From contig OY727100.1 of assembly GCA_963402885.1 (NCBI GenBank), positions 15,097,395 to 15,161,394 of the forward strand: a stretch of DNA of 64,000 bases. The letters run 5' to 3'. Origin of the DNA: Antedon bifida. Taxonomy: Eukaryota > Echinodermata > Crinoidea > Comatulida > Antedonidae. The translations under genes were made by a program, and so were the position numbers. The stretch's first letter is position 1; each line of letters starts with the position of its first letter. The notes under the pieces are model-generated. The model had not been told where the DNA came from. It made no database searches and saw only the letters and a list, made by a program, of their open reading frames with translations. Shown one piece after another: positions 37,003-46,175 of this stretch.

Positions 37003-37395
37003 TCAGTTCGTAGTAGAATGTATCTTCTGTACTCTTTGTCAAGAATAGAGAAAAACAATTTATCTGCTCTCAGGCTATTTCATACAGCAGAAATCATGGA
37101 CATTCTGACTGGAGGTTGATAGTTGTAATTAAAGCGCTATTAATTGTTTTTTTCCGGTCAATCGTTTCCGTGACACGTGCGAAACACATTTTAGATATCC
37201 TCACACAGCAACAAATAGACTCTTAATTAACCAAGGTATTTACAAGAAAATAAGCAAACTGTCTATACCGAGGCAATGAATATTCCCCGTTCATGTAGTA
37301 ACATACTCTTTATCGATAAGCTCCCAATACAAAATATTCAATTTGTTCTTCTAGAGATTTCATACAACAGAAATCATGGTATTTTTGACTGTCAC
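37003..37395 (-). repeat. Copy 2 of the duplicated 3' flank
   Basis: The 3' flank or 3' UTR of the intact methyltransferase-like gene; nearly identical to 35446-35830 apart from short indels such as an extra TTAA and TCATG. Confidence 0.9.
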
Positions 37396-37402
37396 ACCTA
37401 AG

Positions 37403-38290
37403 TTATTTTTTGTATAAAAACTTAAAATGCATGCCTAGCCAGTTCTGGTATCTCCTGTCGTACAGTTCCTCCAGCTGATGAAGGAGGACATACTCGTCAC
37501 CTGCAGGAATACCGAAACGTTCTTCTTCGTAGTCGTTAATTAATTCAAATCCGGCTTCTTTGGCAACTTGGTAAAATATCTCCGTACTACCTCCTCTTAT
37601 GTTGTCTCCGAAAATCAAGTAAGCGTGTCGAGGTGCATTACGCAGTATATTTGACAGCTTTTCCTGCATATTTGGCACTCCCGTAACAGCGCTTATAAAC
37701 TTAAACATCAGTATAACATTCGCTTCAGCAACACATGATTCGACCTCTTCGGTTGCAGGTTCGTTTAAGTCTTGTCGAATGTAATCGAGATGGATCCGAT
37801 CTTTAGGTTCCAGTTGCATTTTAATGGCATCCCAGGCTTGTCGCCATCCATCAAATCTATCAATCACTTTAGCGTTGATAATCAATTTTCGGTCTATGTT
37901 CCGGTTTTGTAGGATCCGTTGCAAGTACATATAAAACCCAAGTACATCTGTTCCCGGACCTCCTCCGATGGAGCAAACATTTAATTTTAAATCTCCTTCT
38001 TCGCCATCGCTATGCCAAAATAAAGGTTCTGACAGTCTATCAAGTCCATATCCAACAGAATGACACAGTGCTGAGAAGTATTGGAACATATATGCCGCTT
38101 GGTATCTGATATCGTTAAAATCAACTGACCGGCTCGTTGCCAAAGCATAGGAATCGGTGTAAGATTCAGACAAGGCTACTATTCTACGAATGATTTCGTA
38201 TTTGCTTAATTCACGCTTATTTTGATTTTCAAACTTTCTGATCAAAAATAAATGAGCTTCACCAGCAATTTGTAACACTGACTTCTCCAT
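37403..38290 (-). CDS. Putative SAM-dependent methyltransferase-like protein, single exon
   Basis: An uninterrupted 295-codon frame with no sign of introns, unlike its neighbours. Residues 105-115, VCSIGGGPGTD, match the glycine-rich motif I of class I SAM-binding folds, and Asp 144 in KVIDRFDGW fits the acidic residue that ends strand 2. A later hydrophobic strand (ANVILMFKFISAV, about 188-200) is placed like motif IV, and AYLIFGDN like a late strand. Helical N-terminus of about 100 residues. I do not recognise the exact family or substrate. A TATATAA element on the minus strand at about 38341-38348 lies some 50 bp upstream of the ATG. A fragment of a second copy lies at 36752-36832. A retrogene or transferred gene would also explain the missing introns. 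Confidence 0.75.
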   Translation of the reverse strand: MEKSVLQIAGEAHLFLIRKFENQNKRELSKYEIIRRIVALSESYTDSYALATSRSVDFNDIRYQAAYMFQYFSALCHSVGYGLDRLSEPLFWHSDGEEGDLKLNVCSIGGGPGTDVLGFYMYLQRILQNRNIDRKLIINAKVIDRFDGWRQAWDAIKMQLEPKDRIHLDYIRQDLNEPATEEVESCVAEANVILMFKFISAVTGVPNMQEKLSNILRNAPRHAYLIFGDNIRGGSTEIFYQVAKEAGFELINDYEEERFGIPAGDEYVLLHQLEELYDRRYQNWLGMHFKFLYKK

Positions 38291-38340
38291 CTTGTACTAC
38301 AGTATTGTTCAATAATAAAAAAATTGAATTACGCGCTGTG

Positions 38341-38348
38341 TTATATAG
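38341..38348 (-). promoter_or_regulatory. TATA-box-like element of the methyltransferase-like gene
   Basis: Minus-strand CCCTATATAACAC about 50 bp before the start codon at 38290, leaving space for a short 5' UTR. Confidence 0.5.
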
Positions 38349-38683
38349 GGCGTGAAACGACGAGAAGTGCCAAATATCATTAGCCAATCAAAACAACGTA
38401 AATTACCGACGATCAGGCAGTATCACATAATTGGCCAATCAAAACATTGATACGACATTCGGATCTTCCTGGTTTATTCTATTTTGCATATGGGGGTTTT
38501 TTAATTAACTGTAATATTTTATCTAATCAGTCAAGGAAAATTACACATTAATAAAATACTGCATTACAATAAAAGTAATTATTATACAGTTAAAACTACT
38601 CTCTAGACATAATACATTTTATTTCTTTTGGAAAATTGCTTTGTTTTGACTGTTAGGACACCGGCAAGTTTTACAATAGGACA

Positions 38684-38897
38684 TGACGTCACACGTATTG
38701 TTCACGACGATAACTTGCTTGCTTGGCGGCAGGACACAGACAAGTTCGGACAAGTAAAGTATGGAGATGAGATGACGTCACAAGTATTGTTCACGATAAC
38801 TTGCTTGGCGGCATGGACACAGCAGACAAGTTTGAACAATAGACGGAAATTGCTTTGTTTGGCGGGGCAAGTTTTTAGAAAATAGGAGATGACGTCA
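38684..38897. promoter_or_regulatory. Three perfect CRE palindromes upstream of the methyltransferase-like gene
   Basis: TGACGTCA occurs at 38684-38691, 38773-38780 and 38890-38897, each followed by CA(C/A)GTATTGTT. They lie in a roughly 100-bp repeated unit that also contains GATAACTTGCTTGG and ACAAGTT. CREB/ATF proteins bind this octamer. The cluster is 390-610 bp upstream of the gene start; whether it acts on that gene is inference. Confidence 0.65.
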
Positions 38898-38989
38898 CAC
38901 GTATTGTTTATGATGAATTTAACCATAATTTTCACCTTGACCAAGGAGGTGCTTTGCACCAAAAACTGAATAAAAAAAAAATTATTTAC

Positions 38990-39175
38990 CAGAAAAAACT
39001 GTATTTTAAAGCACAAAAATAGTCAAATTGGCTGCCAGCCAATGGTTTTTGGTTGAATTTAACCGTTTATTTTGTCATCATAAAAACATTTTTTCTGGGT
39101 TTTTTTTTTTCTACGGAAGTGATTAACTTTATTGTTTATTTTTCATGTTGTTGGGGGACAATACATCTTTAATCA
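38990..39175. repeat. Dispersed repeat, same family as 31290-31460
   Basis: Shares CTACGGAAGTG, TTTATTTTGTCAT and GGGGGACAATACATCTTTAA with the copy in SACM1L intron 9, and in reverse orientation with 10284-10440. Confidence 0.65.
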
Positions 39176-40200
39176 GAATTTGTTTTGCTTCAGAATAAAA
39201 GTTTCCATCAGAGTTTGTTTTCTTAGTTCTAGGTTCTTTAATTGAAATTCCAAATTTTCCATTATTTATAGTTTCATTCATTTATTAACAGTATTTGAGG
39301 AAAACTGTCATTGTATTAAATAACTATTCAGCAGTTTTTACCAACAAAATTAATTGCATAAACAATTAAATATCAAAATTAAACATGACGTTAGCATTTA
39401 ATGACAGCTTGTAGGTGTGAACGCAGTAACACGACAGAGATCACAAAAAGCAATATTTTAATCATCATTAACTTTATTAACCATCAATTTACACGCGTGG
39501 AACTGTGGAATTCAGATACATAATATGTTTCATTCAAAAGATACTGCATAAATCAAAATAAAGTAGTTTAATGTCCTACCTATAAATACAAACTACAAAC
39601 CATGGTGAAGTGAAATATATATGACAGATTTTTACAAATGTATGTTTTCATAGATTTTCATTAGACATCATACCAGTACTTTGCACTCTATCCTTGCGGC
39701 ACAGTCAACCATAAGCAATTTATTATTTTTCATGTAAAGTGCAAATATACGCAAATAAAAAACAACTAGAAGAATGATGTACCGTTAACCATGCCAAACA
39801 GAAGCAAGGACCTACAGAACAGCTTATACGGCACATTAACTATATGCATGGTCAACCATGCTGATAGCAAATACTATATTCATTTAATACACTGATAGCC
39901 TTATCTCTACCCTGTGCAAACTTAAAACTATGAGGTAAACACAATTTTCTCTAACTTCATTACTTATTAAATCAATAGCTATTTATAATGTATAGTATAA
40001 TAGTTTCCATCCTAAATAATCTGTGTTCAAATAAGCACCAACTGTTTATTCAACAAGCAATGCATAGTATCTGTAATTCTTCTTTTTTAATTGAGTAGAA
40101 GAACATGTTGTTTAACAGCATTGGTCTCCTCCCTTATAATTGCTGTTAAGCTGTAATTTGCATCTTTACACTGCGATTTTCATCATCTTTACATTTGCCA
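39176..40200. other. Intergenic region and LYRM4 3' UTR
   Basis: AT-rich DNA between the methyltransferase-like gene and the LYRM4 stop codon. No exon, repeat array or RNA gene seen. Confidence 0.4.
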
Positions 40201-41434
40201 TCATTTTGACTGTTCGATCACAAGTTTTGGTGCTGTATATAGTTCACTAATGACAACCTGCAAAAAAATGGTTTAAAAAATAAAAAAATGAGTTTTTTTT
40301 TCTTATTTATGAGGACAGCCCACTTTTATTGCACATGATAAACAATGGATATTTAAATGATATTACACAGTCTGAGGTCAATAGATTATAGAAAATATGT
40401 TATGTTATGATATTGTGTTTAAATCTAAATATGATAAAACAATTAAGTATACAGAGAAAATTTATATTACACTTACAGAGCTTAAAACGGTTTTTATTCA
40501 GTATTAAAAATTGAGATTCGGTATAATAATGTTAAAATGATATATTGCATATAAGATTGTGATTTATTTAAATATTGTGATAAAATGTAATAGTTTTATT
40601 CTGAACATAAATATTACCTTCAAGATTCACATAAATGATATGATTAAATAACAATTGGAAATTTATTTTTCATTGAGATCATACTAAAATAATATATCAT
40701 AACTGATTTATAGTGATCAGTCTACCATCAATTTACCTGACGTTTTATCATTTTTAGATTTTCATTTCCTTTCCATAGTAACTGTTTTATCTTGACAGGA
40801 TCGGCCTCATCCTTGTTTTCTTGGAATGCACTTCTTATCCGCCTGATAGCGTAAGTTCTGTAAAATGAAAGAAAGCAAAGTAAATGATAACAATTTTTTA
40901 TAGTACAATTAACTGTTTATAACAACAACAATTAATAACAATTAACTAATAATAATATTTAATTAATTCAGGCCTGAATGAATTAATTAAACCTTAACTT
41001 ATTTAATTCCTTCTTTATTTGATGATAAATTTAAATTAGGACCTAGATTTGCATTTTAGATTAGCTCAGCCTAATTAGGCAGGACTCCCTAGCCTACTAA
41101 TTAGTTGATAGTATAGGACCCGAATGCCTCGTCTGTCTTGTCTAGGTCTAGTGGTAGAAGTATAGTCAAGCTAGAGTGAGCATCCTCCTCAGCCCTCTAT
41201 CTAGTCTAGTTTGGGAATGGAATGGGGAGCAACCTGGCTGGCCTAGGCACTACTACTAGCCTAGCCGATTTATAACCTGAATAAATTAATATAATGTTTT
41301 TATTTAAATGTGTTAGTTAGGCCTACATCATAAATATTTCAAATTACTAACCTGTAATTGTAACTGCTAAATTTCTTTGATTCCCTTAGAAGATGTTTGT
41401 ATAAAGTTAACACCGATATTCGTGTTGTTGACAT
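40201..41434 (-). CDS. LYRM4: LYR motif-containing protein 4 (ISD11), 3 exons
   Basis: Exons 41434-41352, 40857-40737 and 40257-40201 give 86 aa (human 91). ISD11 stabilises the cysteine desulfurase NFS1 in the mitochondrial iron-sulfur cluster assembly complex, together with acyl carrier protein. The motif is LTLYKHLLRESKKFSSYNYR, with LYK in place of the eponymous LYR, followed by TYAIRRIRSAFQENKDEADP, matching the family's YAxRRIRDAFRENK. The short C-terminal exon reads VVISELYTAPKLVIEQSK. Splice sites are canonical. It is head-to-head with FARS2, as in human. Confidence 0.95.
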
Positions 41435-42127
41435 GATGATGTTTCTGCATTCTCACACGTGATGAAATATACAACGTAACTTCCTATAAAGAATGTCATG
41501 AAATTCGATATTTTTTTCACAATGTTTACAATAGGCGCAATATAAATTATTTAAATGTAAAAGTAAATCTATACTGTTGTAGTTTCTAACTTAACAATAC
41601 TGTATTGAACAACGAAATATTTAAATATTGTACAGCACACAGTGACCAATATTAATAATAATTTCTAGTGGCTTAGGTAGTCTAAAATGGCAGTGCCCAC
41701 GTGCCTGGTTCAGTAGTCATTTAATAACACCATTCTCGTTCAGCTGGCTGTAAAGACTTTGTGAAAGTAAAATATGAATGGGAAAAAAAATCTGTCATGT
41801 CAGGCCTAGTAGTAGTTTAAATTGCCTAAGCTTACCGTTAAATACTTACTTAGATTAGTTATTTGTTAGGCCTAGGCCTTAATCAATTAAAAGGCCTAGC
41901 CTAGGCTAGGCTAGAGTAGAGGCCTAGGCCTATCTATACACTACTGTACTGACACTTTTTCTTTTTCTAGGCCTGTGACAATGATCCAAGCAAGTGGGTA
42001 GTAGGTGCTGTACTGCTGAGTGGTCCATGACCTACTATGCTAAATTAAATGCTATTTTAAATTTGAATACCATTTTAATTTATTAAAAAAACAAATAATA
42101 ATATATTTGCATTTCTATTTACAGAAG
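41435..42127. promoter_or_regulatory. Bidirectional promoter region of LYRM4 and FARS2
   Basis: About 690 bp separate the start codons. An acceptor-like TTTACAG ends at 42124, three bases before the FARS2 ATG, so FARS2 probably has a non-coding first exon here. A run of TAGGCCTA words lies at 41865-41935. No TATA element is obvious. Confidence 0.5.
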
Positions 42128-44573
42128 ATGACTTCATTATGCAGAATGCCTTGTAACGTCTTTACTTTATTTGTGAAGGAACAATCAAAGTACTTTAAAA
42201 CCAATATAAGAAGGTGTAGTAAACTTTCAACCAATGAAAACGCTTCAACAGTAACAATACAAGGGCAGGTTTTCCAGCGTGATGACATGACAACACTTAC
42301 ACCTAAAATAATTGAAAAAGTTGGCCGCAATCTTCACAACCAAACGAACCATCCATTATACTTGATCAAACAGCAAATTATTAATTTCTTCTATAACAGG
42401 TTTAGGCATCTTGGAAGTCCATTGTTTTCAGTTTATGACAACATAAGTCCCATAGTAACAGTTGATGCAAACTTTGACAGTGTTCTTACACCAAAAGATC
42501 ATGTGAGCAGAAAAAAGGGTGATAATTATTACATTAACAAGGACTATATGCTACGAGCACATACATCAGCTCACCAATCAGAGTTGGTCAAGTCGGGATT
42601 GGATGCTTTTCTTCTTGCTGGTGATGTTTACCGTAGAGATCACATTGATGCAAGTCACTATCCAGTGTTCCACCAGATGGAAGGTGTTCGCTTATATTCC
42701 AAAAACCAGGTGATGGTATTGTTAATAAATATATATGGTGGAGTTGTTGTTGTCATGAGAAAAAATCCTGACATCTAACATCTACATTGGATTTCAACCA
42801 ATGACTTACAGATCAGAAGCTGAGCACTTTAACCAACAAGCTACAAGCACTCCTAATGTAATCTACTTGTATAAATAATTAAAATTAAGGCTGAAGAACT
42901 TAAAGCTTGTTTATCTTCTTTTTTTTAGCTGTTTGGTGATAATTCCAATAATACACTTATGTTTGAAGATGGTCAGAGAACCGCAGAGAAACAGCAGTTT
43001 CATACTTTACAAGCAGCAAAAACATTAGAATTTGAACTTAAAACTACATTAGAAGGATGTGTTCAAGAATTATTTGGGACAGGTACAATCGACATATTGT
43101 ATGTTAACACTGAATATACTGTATTTAAAAAACTAAATAAAGCTAAAAAAAATTACAAAAAGTCACTACAGTACTAGTACTAGAATTTTATGTACATACA
43201 ACAAAGATCAAATATGATTTCATATTAGCAGAAGAAAACATTTAACTATGTACTTACAACTATATTATATATATGTAAATTGTTATTTTTTTAGATATTG
43301 AGACAAATTGGATAGATGCAGAGTTCCCATTTACGCATCCATCATGGGAGTTGGAAATTAAATTCCAGGGAGAATGGTTGGAAGTTCTTGGCAGTGGAAT
43401 TATGGAACAAGAGATTATTAGTTCTGGTGAGGTCATATTATCGACCTATATACTATACTGGCTATCCACCAGAACCTCTATTAAGGGGACACCTTCAAGA
43501 CTAAAAAGTTATGCCCATATATGGACATGATGATTTCATATCACTACCATATTTGGGCACATCACTACCATATTTGGGCACATCACACTTTTTTGTCAAA
43601 CTAGTTTGACAGTGTAGACAGAACTTGATACTGGTCCCAAAGGAAAGTTCTGTATTTAGTATTAAGTACCTTTAATTTCTTTACAGCTATTAATGGTCAG
43701 AAGATAGGCTATGCATTTGGACTTGGTCTGGAAAGATTAGCAATGATTTTATTTGAAATACCGCACATTAAACTTTTTTGGACCGACGATAAACGCTTTC
43801 ATAATCAGTTTATGGTTGAAGACACAACTAGCGTTAAGTTTCAGGTAATTTGTCCATATGTTTGAATATGTATAGCTGTATTAACAATTTCAAAATTGAG
43901 TACAGTAAAACCCATATTAAGCGGATGCATTCAGTACCCGAAAAATAGGGGTGTCCTACTTTATACATTTGCCCAGGTTCTAGACAGCGAGTCTAGCATT
44001 TGCCAATTGCCTAAGGTTCTTACATTAGGGCCAATTTACAGATGAGCAGTAATGGTAAAAAATATAGAATCTACGTTATTCCTTATGACCATTTACACAC
44101 AAGGCGGAGCAGGCGGGCCGCTTCCGCTCAGGATAAATACAGATTCTATGTGGGACAACCTATGCCGTTTTCCGCTGTGTAAATTGGCCTTTTTTACAAA
44201 TTTTTGTAAACTTAAAAATACTCTTGGAGGAACATAAAGTGTACCATATACGTAAAATTTAATTACCTCATTTGAATTTCAGCCCTACAGCAAGTACCCA
44301 CTGCTCATAATGGATATTTCATACTGGTGTCCACCTGGCTATGAGGTCAATGATTTTCACGACTTGGTTAGGAACATCGGCGGTGATCTTGTAGAGGAGG
44401 TGGCATTGATTGATGAGTTTGTTCACCCAAAGACAAAGATTGTTAGTCACTGTAATAGGATCACATACAGAAGTATGGAGAGAACACTAACAAAAGACGA
44501 AGCAAGTCATATTCATTGGAAAATTGCCTCCGAGGCTGAAAAAATACTCAACATTGAAGTAAGGAAAATATAA
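42128..44573 (+). CDS. FARS2: Mitochondrial phenylalanyl-tRNA synthetase, 5 exons
   Basis: Exons 42128-42709, 42929-43082, 43295-43426, 43687-43844 and 44283-44573 join to 438 aa (human 451). The enzyme charges mitochondrial tRNA-Phe as a monomer. The Arg/Ser-rich start ([10 protein letters not shown]) fits a mitochondrial targeting peptide. The class II core shows motif 2 ([19 protein letters not shown]) and motif 3 ([14 protein letters not shown]). The last exon encodes the C-terminal anticodon-binding FDX-ACB domain (DISYWCP...[17 protein letters not shown]...[14 protein letters not shown]). I start at 42128 rather than the upstream in-frame Met at 42107 because an acceptor splice site lies between them. 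Canonical boundaries throughout. Confidence 0.96.
42776..42855 (-). mobile_element. tRNA-derived SINE head in FARS2 intron 1
   Basis: On the minus strand GTAGCTTGTTGGTTAAAGTG (A-box region) is followed about 35 bp later by TTGGTTGAAATCC (B-box-like). It resembles the copy at 56110-56330. Short and decayed. Confidence 0.55.
43511..43630. repeat. MITE, family AGCTCTGTCTACACTATC, partial copy in FARS2 intron 3
   Basis: Has the family core (CCATATATGGACATGATGAT, then CCATATTTGGGCACATCAC in two copies) and one end, TTTGACAGTGTAGACAGA; the left terminal repeat is missing. Confidence 0.85.
44027..44193. repeat. MITE-like inverted repeat in FARS2 intron 4
   Basis: AGGGCCAATTTACAGAT at the left pairs with CTGTGTAAATTGGCCTTTT at the right. 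The interior is unusually GC-rich (GGCGGAGCAGGCGGGCCGC). Single-frame reading across it is accidental. Confidence 0.65.
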
Positions 44574-44770
44574 ATGTGGATATGGATGATAAGTGCTGTA
44601 GTTAAAAGAGAACTATTGGAAATGTATGAGTTGATATGGTACAGTATTTCAAGAATCAAGAATTTAGCAAATAAATTACTATAAAAAAAAAACCTTTGAA
44701 AAAAAGCGTTTGGTTTGGTATATTTTTTTATATCGTTTAATTTAAACTTTTTGTAACAATTGTTAGAAAG

Positions 44771-44928
44771 CAGTGGTGTAACACAGGGGCAAAGGCCTCT
44801 GGTTTAGCACTCCTAAGGGGCCCTCCAACGCTGGGTAGTTGCAATGGGGCTGCTCATGTTCTGGGGCCCCCTAAGCTCTGGAACCCTGGGCTTAGCCAGT
44901 GAGCGCTCACACAGCCTTTACGCCACTG
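44771..44928. mobile_element. Short non-autonomous hAT-type element, 8-bp target duplication
   Basis: Terminal repeats CAGTGGTGTAAC and (inverted) CAGTGGCGTAAAG bound a 158-bp element. TTAGAAAG is duplicated exactly at 44763-44770 and 44929-44936. The interior word TTAGCCAGTGAGCGCTCA recurs in a partial copy at 63470-63550. Confidence 0.9.
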
Positions 44929-45469
44929 TTAGAAAGCAAATATAAAGTTCAGTGATGGAGATGAATAAATTTATGTTCAGAGTGCATAGCCTTGAATTAA
45001 TAAATAAAACAAATGATGAACTTATTGGTATTTAATTTACTTTACACAATTATGATTTTATATTATAGATCAGTTGGACGGTTAATGTATTACAAAAATC
45101 TCTGTATGATAAAAAACATCAATACATTGTCTTACTACAATTAAATATGTTTCATGAAAATACACACAAAATAAATTATATGCACATAAATAAATCTAAT
45201 TCATAGTTTAGAAACATTAGGACGGATACTATTTTTAAAGCTAATTTTTTAAAGCACTGACTAAACAGTATATTTCTAGTCTGTATATAAACAAAAACTA
45301 TTTATAGGCGATATTTACAATTTTGGTTTTATACAATGTATTAAATAAATAAATGAACCAAAAACACATTTGTACAATATTAAAATGGAATGAATAAACA
45401 ATGAATATTAACATTATTTGGTTAAAACAGTAAGTGCCAATGAGTGTTAGTGCTTGCTACCTGAATCAA

Positions 45470-46175
45470 AGATGTTCACACTTTGTAGCACTGAATCTTG
45501 TAAAAACTGTATGGTGGTACTTATCGCACGGTTGACAATGTCTGGTAGAATAGTTGCACAATACATTTGTTTACACTGTACTTGGTGGTCCTCCATACTT
45601 ATCACTTTGTATGGTTGACCATGTCTGGTAGATTAGTTACACAATACTTTTTCACACTTTGTAGTCGGTGGTCCTCCATACCTGGCGCTTTGTACGGTTG
45701 ACTATGTCTGGTAGAATAGTTGCACAATACCTTTTTTCACACTGATCTTTGTGGTTCTCCATAGTCTACTTATCGCTTGGCACTGTTGACCATGTCTGGT
45801 AGATTAGTTGCACCATACTTTTTCACATTCTGATCTTTGTGGTCCTCTATAGCCTACTTATCGCTTGGCACTGTTGACCATGTCTGGTAGATTAGTTGCA
45901 CCATACTTTTTCACATTCTGATCTTTGTGGTCCTCTATAGCCTACTTATCGCTTGGCACTGTTGACCATGTCTGGTAGATTAGTTGCACCATACTTTTTC
46001 ACATTCTGATCTTTGTGGTCCTCTATAGCCTACTTATCGCTTGGCACTGTTGACCATGTCTGGTAGATTAGTTTCAAAATACTTTTTCACATTCTGTACT
46101 TTGTGGTCCTCTATAGCCTACTTATTGCTTTGCAAGGTTGACCATGTCTGGTAGAATAGTTGTTCGATATTTTTT
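45470..46175. repeat. 88-bp tandem array overlapping the end of TBC1D32
   Basis: About eight to nine copies, the inner ones 88 bp apart (CATGTCTGGT at 45791, 45879 and so on) and nearly identical; outer ones are diverged. The rightmost unit overlaps the last codons and stop of TBC1D32 (46122-46175): each unit includes a version of CTACCAGACATGGTCAAC, then of AAGCAATAAGTAGGC, read on the minus strand. Confidence 0.93.
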
